From: a virus
Direction: 5' to 3' (one strand)
DNA: 20,683 nt
IMG/VR virus record: IMGVR_UViG_3300024262_000311
Span: 1-20,683 of that record
Shown here in pieces: positions 13,795-20,683 of this stretch (within the stretch, counting starts at the first letter, position 1; each line of letters starts with the position of its first letter). The position numbers and the translations under genes were made by a program. The notes beneath the pieces were generated by a model. That model had not been told where the DNA came from and ran no database searches. It was given only the letters and a program-made list of their open reading frames with translations.

Positions 13795-16293
13795 TTATAT
13801 GTTAGGAGGGCCTATGGCCGATTGCGGAGTAGGACTTTGGTCCTGTATCGCTTGTTGTTGTGCAAGTTCTTGTTGTTGTGCTGCGTCTACTGGGTTCTGA
13901 GGAGCTGGTGGTTGAGTCCCTAGTTGTAGTTGCAGCTGTTGGGCTATCTGAGTAACTGCTCCATCGAGTTCTTGGACTCCTTGTGCATTCTGCTGGATAA
14001 CTTGTAAAATCTCTTCCATAGAAGGAGCTCCCTCAGGAGTTTGTTGGTCTCCTTCACTCTCAGGATTTAGTTTAAGAGTTATGGTAGTTCCAGAAAGCCT
14101 AAAGGCCTCGGTTATCATCTCGAACAGTTGTTTTTGACCAACAGCTTTAACCATAGCCTCATTGCCTGTTATTGTTCCTAGGAACTGGAATATAGCTTGA
14201 GCCGCCTCTACAGACTGCGTACGTACCGCACCATCCCTAGAGTTGAAGATGTAGTCGTGAACAAGAGAGTTCTTTGAACCCGTAATGGTCTGTTGTACCT
14301 CAAGGAGGTTAGATTGAACGTCATAGTTTTCGATCTCCTCGGGGTTTGTAACTTTAAAACCAGCAGCTCGGATAACGTCGTCTGGGTAGGTATCTACAAT
14401 AGGGACGTAAACTTCGTTCTTCCCAGAAGCCATCAAGGATTCGTACAGGATACGTTTCATAGCGGCTCTGAACTCATCGGGGCCTTGAGACGTAAAGTTG
14501 AAAAGAGCCGTTGTAGTGTTGGCTACTTCTACAACCTCTGAAGCGGATACCTCCCGCTCAACAAACTGTCCAAGTTCCTGAGGGCTAAACATCTGAGTCT
14601 TCTCAAGAAGGCCGATAATGTTAGTGATACCTCTGAAAGTCTCTGCTATTTGAGCATGTAGGTCTGACGTCTGGAACTTAAAAGGAGAATCCCTCACTGG
14701 GTTTTTACCTCGTAGCTCTTCCTCATCCCCAGAACTATATTCAGCAATAAGGGCCTCGGAATGGAAACGTCCAGTCTTAACAAACTTTTTGATGTACTCT
14801 CGGGCATCATCTTCTAAACTGTCTACGTCAATGGCAAGAATCATGAAAGACTCTAAACGCATTAAGTAGACAAGCTGACTCATAAGGTTGTCCGCCTGAT
14901 CCTGATATGGTAGGATCTCATGAGCCATTCCCGCATTGAGAAGTCTGCCATCATCTTCATTGTAGCCCATATAAGCTGCCGGAGTAGACGGAAGAATTTC
15001 TGCATGGACCACTGTATCGTCATTAGCAATAACGAGCTTAACCCAAACAGGGTGCGGGTAGTCCCCAAACCCTTTATCTTTAGGAATAACCTTTTCATAG
15101 TAAGTAGCTAGGAAAACCGCTTGGTCGTCCTCAGCGTCAGTAAGTAATCCGGTATTAGTCTTGCGCTCGTTCTTAAGAGCTATTTGAGTAGCAGACTCTG
15201 TAGGTGCTGGAAACTTGATTACTGTATCTGGGTAGTACGCATCAAAGAAAGATTGATAGGATGTGTAAAGATCGTCAAGGGCGCTGGCTGTTTTTATCTC
15301 GTTACGATTAAAATACCCAGAATCTCTCTGGATATCCTTAGCTTGAACCACATCCCAAAAACCTAGGTATTCAACCCCGTTGTCGTAATTGACAGAGGAT
15401 AGAGGGGATGCCATATCATAGAAAACTCTAGACGGGTGAGGTGTAACGAACTTAACCCCCTCTTTTGTAATGACTTCCTCAAGTTCCCAAGCATCTGAAG
15501 TGCTTTCTAAAAAATTCTTTCGGTATTGTTTTTCTCGATCCCAAGCAGATTCAACAAAAGCTACCGTGTGCCCGTGAAGGAAACATTTCCTAAGCCACTG
15601 AGTAAATTCTGGACGGTATCCGTATTGGTCAGTTATAACCTCTACTCGCTGAGAAACAGCATCTGACCGTAAATTACCAACGTGGGTTTTGGCTCTCGGT
15701 TCGTATTTGAAAAAAGGATAGAGGTTGGCAAATCGGTTAGTTTGAGCCGCTACTCTGCGAGTTACGAAGGGGCGTATCAAGTTAAGAGCTGACTCAGAAA
15801 AACGACCTAAATCAATAGAAGTTTTTCCTCCAGATTCCTTTATGATGTACTCTTTCGCTTCGTCCTCTCCTAAAACTTCCTCTAGTTGTTTGGCACACTC
15901 TTGGACGTTTAACTTGTTCTGAGCGTACAAAGTAAGGGGGATTGTCTCGTTCACTACAGGACGTCCATCAAAAGCTAAGTCGGCAGCGAAGTAAAACCGA
16001 TAGTTGTTAAGGTTCCATAGACGGCCCTCATCTAAACGATCGTGTATGTTTTGGATCCACTTGTCTTTTTTTGCAACAAGTTTACGGAGGTACTCTTTAC
16101 GGACCTGTTTTTCAGCTTTCTCGCTGAGGGGTTCATCCTCGCCTTCATCCTCTCGTAAGGATTCTAGACGGGCAATCTCCCGTTCAACCAAACTTTCGGC
16201 CTCAGGAGGGTTGTCCTTTTCTCTAGCTAGAAAAAAGGCTTTTAAAGACTTATTGGTCGTCTTAAACTTCTTGAGAACTTCGTAATCTATCAT
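13795..16293 (-). CDS. Portal protein (inferred)
   Basis: 832 residues, in the size range of large podovirus portals. Residues 1-85 are a charged helical N-terminal extension (EREIARLESLREDEGEDE). Residues about 85-600 contain the likely wing, stem and clip regions, with RPFVTRRVAAQTNRFANLYP, a stretch of Tyr/Trp-rich strands, and helices such as DQADNLMSQLVYLMRLESFM. Residues about 725-832 are Gln/Ala/Pro-rich with an amphipathic helix (AQGVQELDGAVTQIAQQLQL), like the C-terminal barrel of P22-type portals. The protein would form the dodecameric ring at the DNA-entry vertex, bind terminase, and carry the tail. The assignment is from size, architecture and place before scaffold and capsid; no terminase gene is in the window. 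The ATG lies inside the end of the upstream small gene (32-base overlap). Confidence 0.7.
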   Translation of the reverse strand: MIDYEVLKKFKTTNKSLKAFFLAREKDNPPEAESLVEREIARLESLREDEGEDEPLSEKAEKQVRKEYLRKLVAKKDKWIQNIHDRLDEGRLWNLNNYRFYFAADLAFDGRPVVNETIPLTLYAQNKLNVQECAKQLEEVLGEDEAKEYIIKESGGKTSIDLGRFSESALNLIRPFVTRRVAAQTNRFANLYPFFKYEPRAKTHVGNLRSDAVSQRVEVITDQYGYRPEFTQWLRKCFLHGHTVAFVESAWDREKQYRKNFLESTSDAWELEEVITKEGVKFVTPHPSRVFYDMASPLSSVNYDNGVEYLGFWDVVQAKDIQRDSGYFNRNEIKTASALDDLYTSYQSFFDAYYPDTVIKFPAPTESATQIALKNERKTNTGLLTDAEDDQAVFLATYYEKVIPKDKGFGDYPHPVWVKLVIANDDTVVHAEILPSTPAAYMGYNEDDGRLLNAGMAHEILPYQDQADNLMSQLVYLMRLESFMILAIDVDSLEDDAREYIKKFVKTGRFHSEALIAEYSSGDEEELRGKNPVRDSPFKFQTSDLHAQIAETFRGITNIIGLLEKTQMFSPQELGQFVEREVSASEVVEVANTTTALFNFTSQGPDEFRAAMKRILYESLMASGKNEVYVPIVDTYPDDVIRAAGFKVTNPEEIENYDVQSNLLEVQQTITGSKNSLVHDYIFNSRDGAVRTQSVEAAQAIFQFLGTITGNEAMVKAVGQKQLFEMITEAFRLSGTTITLKLNPESEGDQQTPEGAPSMEEILQVIQQNAQGVQELDGAVTQIAQQLQLQLGTQPPAPQNPVDAAQQQELAQQQAIQDQSPTPQSAIGPPNI

Positions 16294-16564
16294 GTTGAAC
16301 CGGAGATGGGTAATCCTTTAACTCTTCGTTTAAGGTAATATGTTTATAGTAATTTTCCCAAAGGTCAAGGAGAACGCAGGCAGGCCCCGGAAGTTTATTA
16401 TCTTTCAAACAGTTCTTGAAAGTCCAAGGTTTCATGTTTAGGTAGGCGGCTAACTCATCATACTCTATAACAAGCAGTTTGCAAAAAGTATCTACCTGAA
16501 CCCGATCCCATTTGTGGACAAGGCCTTTATTGAAAGATTGGATGAGTTTTACGTTAGCTAACAC
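16262..16564 (-). CDS. Small helix-turn-helix-like protein before the portal gene
   Basis: 100 residues. GTG start at 16564, eight bases after the preceding stop; no ATG is available upstream in frame. Residues about 30-75 read like a helix-turn-helix: DTFCKLLVIEYDELAAYLNM, then KPWTFKNCLKDNKLPGPACV, then a helix LLDLWENYYK. The C-terminus is short and polar. Being next to the portal, it could be a small terminase subunit or a regulator; the large terminase gene is not adjacent in the window, which weakens the terminase reading. It overlaps the portal start by 32 bases in another frame, so the two are coupled. Confidence 0.6.
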   Translation of the reverse strand: MLANVKLIQSFNKGLVHKWDRVQVDTFCKLLVIEYDELAAYLNMKPWTFKNCLKDNKLPGPACVLLDLWENYYKHITLNEELKDYPSPVQHDRLRSSQEV

Positions 16565-16572
16565 GTTTACGG

Positions 16573-16914
16573 TTACTTAATCAGTTTGGTCAAAGTTTCC
16601 ATGACCTCTTTATGTTGGTTATCCATCTTCTTCTCAAGTTCTTTGAGTTCCACTTTAAGCTCTCGGATCTCTTCCTTTTTAGAATACTGGTCACTAACCT
16701 GAAGTTCAAACTTATGAAAATGAGCTTCTAACCGCTCAATCCTAGCACCTAAACCATTACTGTCCTCTTCGTCTTGCTTGAAGTTTCGCCCTATTGCTTT
16801 ATCGAGTTGGTCAACCCTAGCCATAACTACGTTATTAAGTATCCAAGCTGCACCTGAACAAATTGCGGCGAATATTACAGCGATAACGCCAAGGTCTGCG
16901 ATAGTTAAACTCAT
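16573..16914 (-). CDS. Membrane-anchored coiled-coil protein (possible spanin-like or accessory lysis protein)
   Basis: 113 residues. Residues about 5-28 are a hydrophobic helix (DLGVIAVIFAAICSGAAWIL), a single membrane segment or uncleaved signal anchor. The rest is a charged amphipathic helix with heptads (RIERLEAHFHKFELQV, EEIRELKVELKELEKKMDNQ), a coiled coil. N-terminal anchor plus long periplasmic coiled coil is the layout of inner-membrane spanins, and also of some DUF2730-like phage proteins. Its place right after a holin-like gene supports a lysis role, but no partner outer-membrane spanin is certain. Start ATG at 16914; stop eight bases before the next gene. Confidence 0.65.
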   Translation of the reverse strand: MSLTIADLGVIAVIFAAICSGAAWILNNVVMARVDQLDKAIGRNFKQDEEDSNGLGARIERLEAHFHKFELQVSDQYSKKEEIRELKVELKELEKKMDNQHKEVMETLTKLIK

Positions 16915-16943
16915 GTTACTTAGTCTCTATAATAGGTGCTTCT

Positions 16944-17504
16944 TTACTTTCTGAATACTGTGCCTGTAAGGACGTATTGGACGATGGCAATGACTGGGTG
17001 GAGGAGGATGAATGCGAGTCCGCCTGTGGAAAGTACTGCTGCTTCTTTCGGAGAGATCGCAATGTCAACGATCCCCCAGAGGAGTTTAACCCCTGTCCCA
17101 TCTTGTCCGGGGACGAAGGTTTGGACCATAACGTCTGGGATGTCTGCCCAGATGAGGATTGGGAAGGTGATTGCGAGTGTGAGCATGAACAATGCCCCAT
17201 TGTGAGCAAGACTAGCAAGCCCATATACCAACTTCTCTTTTTTCGATTGTGTCTCATAAGCGTATTTCCAATTCCCTAATTGTATTGAGGTTTTCTTTCC
17301 AGAATCAAGTTCTACTTCCAGAGGCGGTGCATTAAGTGTTTCTAATACTTTACGACCATGCTCTGATTGAGCAAGCCACATATTCCTTTCATGTTCTGAC
17401 TTTTCTCTACGCTCCTGAGAACGGAAAGTAAGAAAGGCTTTAAGGAGTCCTAATAGACCCCCTAAAACTTGTGCGGAAAGTAGACTTGCTATCCCTGCTA
17501 TCAT
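16944..17504 (-). CDS. Holin-like membrane protein with three hydrophobic segments
   Basis: 186 residues. Hydrophobic segments lie at about 3-27 (IASLLSAQVLGGLLGLLKAF), 95-120 (LAHNGALFMLTLAITFPILI) and 155-181 (GGLAFILLHPVIAIVQYVLT). A charged linker of about 65 residues (KSEHERNMWLAQSEHGRK) separates the first two, and the protein ends in a short basic tail. This is the architecture of three-segment phage and gene-transfer-agent holins; the exact family is not certain. Its ATG overlaps the stop of the beta-helix gene (GCATAATG), and AGGAG lies four bases before it. It precedes a membrane coiled-coil gene, so the two look like a lysis pair inserted between fibre and head genes. No endolysin is seen in the window. 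Confidence 0.6.
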   Translation of the reverse strand: MIAGIASLLSAQVLGGLLGLLKAFLTFRSQERREKSEHERNMWLAQSEHGRKVLETLNAPPLEVELDSGKKTSIQLGNWKYAYETQSKKEKLVYGLASLAHNGALFMLTLAITFPILIWADIPDVMVQTFVPGQDGTGVKLLWGIVDIAISPKEAAVLSTGGLAFILLHPVIAIVQYVLTGTVFRK

Positions 17505-19966
17505 TATGCTCCTGCGGTTATTGCGGGTGAGTTCGGTAACAAATTGAAATTACCGTTCGCTGGGTCGATGAATAGAGGGTTTCCATTATTAGTACCGATC
17601 TCACTGGGGGTATCCCCAAAGATCGAAACGTCAGTGGTTGTAAAAGTCCCTGAAACCCCATCAGAGAAAGTGTTTCCAGTGGTTTCGTTAAGAACAATTA
17701 TGCTATTTTTTAGCACTACCTGTGCTGAGGTATAATTTCCAGCGAACTTATTATTAGCATGGGCTAGGGCACAATCTAAATAGAAATTACAGTTTTCAAC
17801 AAGTAGGCTTCTTGACACAAGAGAACCTCTTGCCCAGATAATACCATGATTGTTTTGAGGGATGCAAGTACCTCCAACGCTCGTATTTATTAACTCTAAA
17901 GTTCGATCCGAATAGAATAAGTTATCTGTTGAATCCCCAAAAACTAAACAACTTTCAAATACGTCTTTAACCGTTTGCGTACCTGTGGCTACATAACCGA
18001 AAAATCCTCCGTTTGTTCCAAAATCGAACCTTAAATTCCTGTAATATGTGTCATAGTTAGAGGCCTCTTGTTGGAGTCGATATCCACTCCCTGTATCAAC
18101 TACTTGTTTATTTGCAGTAGCACTTCGATAGTCGTAACCACTCTTAACAGTCTGGCTGCCTGATATAGTGCCTCCAGTAACTGCAATTATATCTCCCACA
18201 AAGTATGTAATTGCGTCAATACTTGGTACGTCTGCAAAAGATTGCCAAGGTGATCCCGAAGTCCCTGCTCCACCAGTCCCCCCTATTGATAAGTCTAGAT
18301 ACCAATCTGGAGTAAACCCACCACCACTCGCAATCGCTGGAGAGTTAGGTAACAGGTTTAGGTTGTTGTTGGCTGGGTCGACTAAGAGGAAGTCGTCTAC
18401 TAGCGTTACGTCTGCGGAAGCATGAATACTCGTAGACCCTGTAAGCCCGAAACAGCCTTGGACATTAGCATTACTACCCCAACTTATAGGGACTTTAGTA
18501 GCAATAATACCCTGTGCTAATTCTAAGATAGTCCCAGTCTCGAATAATATAGTGGTTAGAGGTACAGTACATCCTATAGCTTTTAACCTCGTGGACGCAT
18601 TTTGAGCTAAAGATACGTTCAACCCATTCTCTGTCAGTATCGTACCAATAATCTCACAGTCTGGACACGTCTGGAATATCCTACCGCCATGTAGTGGGTT
18701 GCAATCTAAGAAACAGCCATGAACGCTCACTACATCAAATCTATAAAAAATGCCGTTGACGGGATTACCACCATAAGCACCTTCAAATTTTAGGTTTATA
18801 AAGGTAGCTTCCGTACCTGTTGTAGCTATGTCTCCATAAAAAACTTGATTAACCCCTGCTGTAATCTTTAAAGAACATTTAGTAGGATCGGTTTCTTGAC
18901 CTATCATAGTCAAAGCACCCGCAGGGAAGATCCAACTGCCTGAACCCTTGTCATGTACCCCCTCTTTTACGACCCAAATATCGCCAGTAGCGAAAGCTGC
19001 TTGCCACTCTGCGTAAGACCTAACAGGATTGTTAAAATCTAAACCTGAGCCAGTTCCTCCCGCTTCGTTGAAGTCCAACCATTTCACACCATCTGTAGCA
19101 AAATCTGCTGTATCTGGATAATTCTTACCACCCCCAGCAGTAATCGCAGGGCTGTTTGGTAGGAGGGCGAGGTTGTTGTTTTCTGGGTCTATGAAGAGAA
19201 GAGAAGTGTCAGTCCTATTTATTACATTCTCCCAAAGAACGTCAGTTTCTACCCTATTAGCCCCGAAATTATCTGCATTTAGTACACCGCTATCGTCTGA
19301 TACTAAACACGATTCAAGGGTAAGTACTCCAGTGTCCCCATCTAGGGTAGCACTAAGATTATCACTAGGTATCTTGATTGTACAATTCCTTAGGGTGAAT
19401 ATATCAGCTTGTGCTCTCCCGTGGAAAAGCGACTCGTACTCAAAAGTTCCTTGAGCCACAAGAGCTTTGGGTTTTATAACACAACCTACCATCTCTACGT
19501 TTGCAGGGTTGAGGTCTCCAAAAGTAGAACCGAAGCAACTACCTGTATTATTCGATGTTTTCTGAGCCTCTAACGTGCACTTAGTGAATAATGTCTTAGA
19601 ACCGCCTGAGTTTTCCAGATTAAAAGCACTATTATGAAATGAGCCAAAGTCTGCACCCAAGAGATTAAGACTATCAAAGTAAGTGTCTGAGGAAACAAGA
19701 GCTATAAACTGTGCATTTGCAGTGAATTGTAAGTCTATAGTTGATGGGCTAGTCTTAGACTCGGAAGTGTAAGTCATGCCACCTGCAAACGTAACATCAG
19801 CAGAAAGTAAGTGAATACCAGAAGTAACCTTAACAGTCCCCCCACTAAGGGCTACACCCTCAGCAGCAGCGATTGTCAATTTAGGGCCGCCTGTCCCTCC
19901 GTCCCATTCAGGAAGTAGTCCGTTCCATGTGTCATTTCCCGCAGTCGGGTTCCAGTAGCTAATCAT
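17504..19966 (-). CDS. Tail spike candidate: three tandem right-handed beta-helix units
   Basis: 820 residues built from three units of about 270 residues (1-279, 280-549, 550-820). Each starts with a W/Y-x-D/N-P-like strand and a Gly/Thr turn (WNPTAGNDTWNG; WLDFNEAGGTGSG; WYLDLSIGGTGGAG), runs through short strands with buried Cys/Asn/Leu ladders, and ends with the same motif: FIDPENNNLALLPNSPAITA, LLVDPANNNLNLLPNSPAIA and LFIDPANGNFNLLPNSPAIT. The last motif ends exactly at the stop. Parallel beta-helix units closed by DP..N..L.P.SPAI.AG are known in surface and adhesion proteins (choice-of-anchor Q-like, DUF1565-like). In a phage the likely role is a trimeric tail spike that binds or cuts host polysaccharide; no catalytic residues can be named. 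ATG is two bases after the upstream stop. Confidence 0.75.
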   Translation of the reverse strand: MISYWNPTAGNDTWNGLLPEWDGGTGGPKLTIAAAEGVALSGGTVKVTSGIHLLSADVTFAGGMTYTSESKTSPSTIDLQFTANAQFIALVSSDTYFDSLNLLGADFGSFHNSAFNLENSGGSKTLFTKCTLEAQKTSNNTGSCFGSTFGDLNPANVEMVGCVIKPKALVAQGTFEYESLFHGRAQADIFTLRNCTIKIPSDNLSATLDGDTGVLTLESCLVSDDSGVLNADNFGANRVETDVLWENVINRTDTSLLFIDPENNNLALLPNSPAITAGGGKNYPDTADFATDGVKWLDFNEAGGTGSGLDFNNPVRSYAEWQAAFATGDIWVVKEGVHDKGSGSWIFPAGALTMIGQETDPTKCSLKITAGVNQVFYGDIATTGTEATFINLKFEGAYGGNPVNGIFYRFDVVSVHGCFLDCNPLHGGRIFQTCPDCEIIGTILTENGLNVSLAQNASTRLKAIGCTVPLTTILFETGTILELAQGIIATKVPISWGSNANVQGCFGLTGSTSIHASADVTLVDDFLLVDPANNNLNLLPNSPAIASGGGFTPDWYLDLSIGGTGGAGTSGSPWQSFADVPSIDAITYFVGDIIAVTGGTISGSQTVKSGYDYRSATANKQVVDTGSGYRLQQEASNYDTYYRNLRFDFGTNGGFFGYVATGTQTVKDVFESCLVFGDSTDNLFYSDRTLELINTSVGGTCIPQNNHGIIWARGSLVSRSLLVENCNFYLDCALAHANNKFAGNYTSAQVVLKNSIIVLNETTGNTFSDGVSGTFTTTDVSIFGDTPSEIGTNNGNPLFIDPANGNFNLLPNSPAITAGA

Positions 19967-19968
19967 AA

Positions 19969-20683
19969 TTAAATAGTAGTTGAGGTTAATGCTTCAACCA
20001 AAGCCTCAAGCCTGATTGTTCCTGCTGTGGAAGCTGAGCCAGCGTGCCAGTTCGTCTCCACCGTTATAGTCGTTCCTGTCACCGCCTTGACTTTATGTTG
20101 TCCAAGTTCGGCAGAGTCTCCATCGGCTCCTGATACAAAGATGATGTCGTCTACATTCACGTTGACCGTAAGATCAGCCGCCCCAGAACAGGTAAATTGA
20201 ATATCACCTGCGTTGTCTGCTGAACCTGTGATTGTGGTTGTCTTATCCGAACCATCAATAATTCTACCTGACGTTTTCACACATCCATAAAACTTATCAA
20301 CTGGAGCAGTTACTCCTACAATCGAACTTGCAGTCTTACATAAGCAAATCTCGCCTTGCTGTGCTACCGATAAGAATGAGTCAATCGCTCCTGTGTAGTG
20401 CCTGACAATGTTCTCGCTCTTATTGAGTATCTTACCAAGAGGTGCAACATCTCCACCGCCATTAATCACCAACGGATAAGGGTTAGCTCCTGCATCTGGT
20501 AATTGGAAATTCTGGATAATCGGTAAACCGTTCGCTCCCTTAGAATCTGAGCTACCTGTAATCAATGAATACTTCTCAGTAGCACCCAGACCAATTACAT
20601 TATCAACATCGGTATATTCGATATCGTAAGTTTCGGCAACGTCAACCGCCCCTGAAATACCTTGGGCAATCTCTCGCTTAGTT
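19969..20683 (-). CDS. Beta-rich fibre- or tail-associated protein, C-terminal part (5' end outside window)
   Basis: The frame is open from the right edge, so the true start lies beyond 20683; at least 238 codons are present. An in-frame TTG at 20565 is internal and not the start. The visible part begins TKREIAQGISGAVDVAETYD, continues with TYDIEYTDVDNVIGLG, and has a beta-rich second half with repeated short strands (TTTITGSADNAGDIQFTCSG, DDIIFVSGADGDSAELG, TVETNWHAGSASTAGTI). Not recognised as a known family. Its position directly before the tail-spike gene, with a two-base gap, suggests a fibre, spike adaptor or capsid fibre protein. Confidence 0.6.
   Translation of the reverse strand, partial: TKREIAQGISGAVDVAETYDIEYTDVDNVIGLGATEKYSLITGSSDSKGANGLPIIQNFQLPDAGANPYPLVINGGGDVAPLGKILNKSENIVRHYTGAIDSFLSVAQQGEICLCKTASSIVGVTAPVDKFYGCVKTSGRIIDGSDKTTTITGSADNAGDIQFTCSGAADLTVNVNVDDIIFVSGADGDSAELGQHKVKAVTGTTITVETNWHAGSASTAGTIRLEALVEALTSTTI

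Noticed and set aside
13389-13805. 138-codon plus-strand Ser-rich frame opposite the scaffold gene
   Set aside because: Its Ser/Phe-rich sequence is the antisense image of the Glu/Lys/Asp-rich scaffold; no independent support.
20563-20565. TTG as start of the right-most gene
   Set aside because: The frame is open for 39 more codons to the window edge with similar composition, so the gene is partial and the TTG is internal.
1-20683. Stop-codon recoding as in some crAss-like phages
   Set aside because: TAG ends two genes in sensible places and no gene needs read-through of TAG or TGA.
1-20683. tRNA genes, CRISPR arrays, insertion sequences, integrase or attachment sites
   Set aside because: Gaps are all 125 bases or shorter and show none of these; no spaced direct repeats of CRISPR type and no transposase-like protein were seen.

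Overview
The window is a stretch of a tailed-phage (or prophage) virion gene block. Every supported gene lies on the minus strand, so transcription runs from position 20683 down to 1, and coding density is almost complete: no gap exceeds about 125 bases. There is a large portal candidate, a scaffold and a major capsid protein, but no tape measure, sheath or baseplate genes. This points to a podovirus-like (short-tailed) virion. The host cannot be named. Base composition looks mid-40s % G+C by eye (not counted). Most start codons lack a clear Shine-Dalgarno and many genes are joined by stop/start overlaps, which would fit a host that initiates weakly on SD (for example Bacteroidota), but this is only a hint.

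Layout in transcription order (right to left): a beta-rich fibre-like protein cut by the right edge (20683-19969); a tail-spike candidate made of three tandem beta-helix units (19966-17504); a membrane/lysis-like pair, holin-like (17504-16944) and TM plus coiled coil (16914-16573); a small helix-turn-helix-like protein (16564-16262); portal (16293-13795); acidic scaffold (13783-12224); a 125-base leader with a long hairpin; major capsid protein (12098-10407) followed by an intrinsic terminator; a small decoration-like protein with an inserted Gly-rich beta module (10345-9746) followed by a second terminator-like hairpin; an unrecognised acidic protein (9668-9081); a connector/adaptor-like protein ending in the first half of an Ig domain (9079-7787); an 879-residue chain of Ig-like domains that begins with the second half of that domain (7785-5146); a collar-domain fibre-tip protein (5146-4523); a large nozzle-like tail protein with inserted adhesion-type modules (4523-1677); a small coiled-coil protein (1677-1447); a degenerate HNH-like small protein (1392-1165); and the N-terminal 382 residues of an internal/ejection-type virion protein running off the left edge (1148-1).

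The most interesting signal is at 7787-7800. A perfect 7-base tandem repeat (minus strand GGTTTAA twice) sits exactly where one Ig domain is split between two genes, with TAA-T-ATG at the break. A +1 frameshift on the stop, a 7-base ribosomal hop between identical UUU codons, or loss of one repeat unit would each fuse the connector and the Ig chain into one protein of about 1,300 residues. This looks like a switchable or programmed way to decorate some virions with an Ig chain. Otherwise the window shows heavy modular elaboration of surface proteins (Ig chain, triplicated beta-helix, carbohydrate-binding-like and Gly-rich inserts) on a standard short-tailed phage core.
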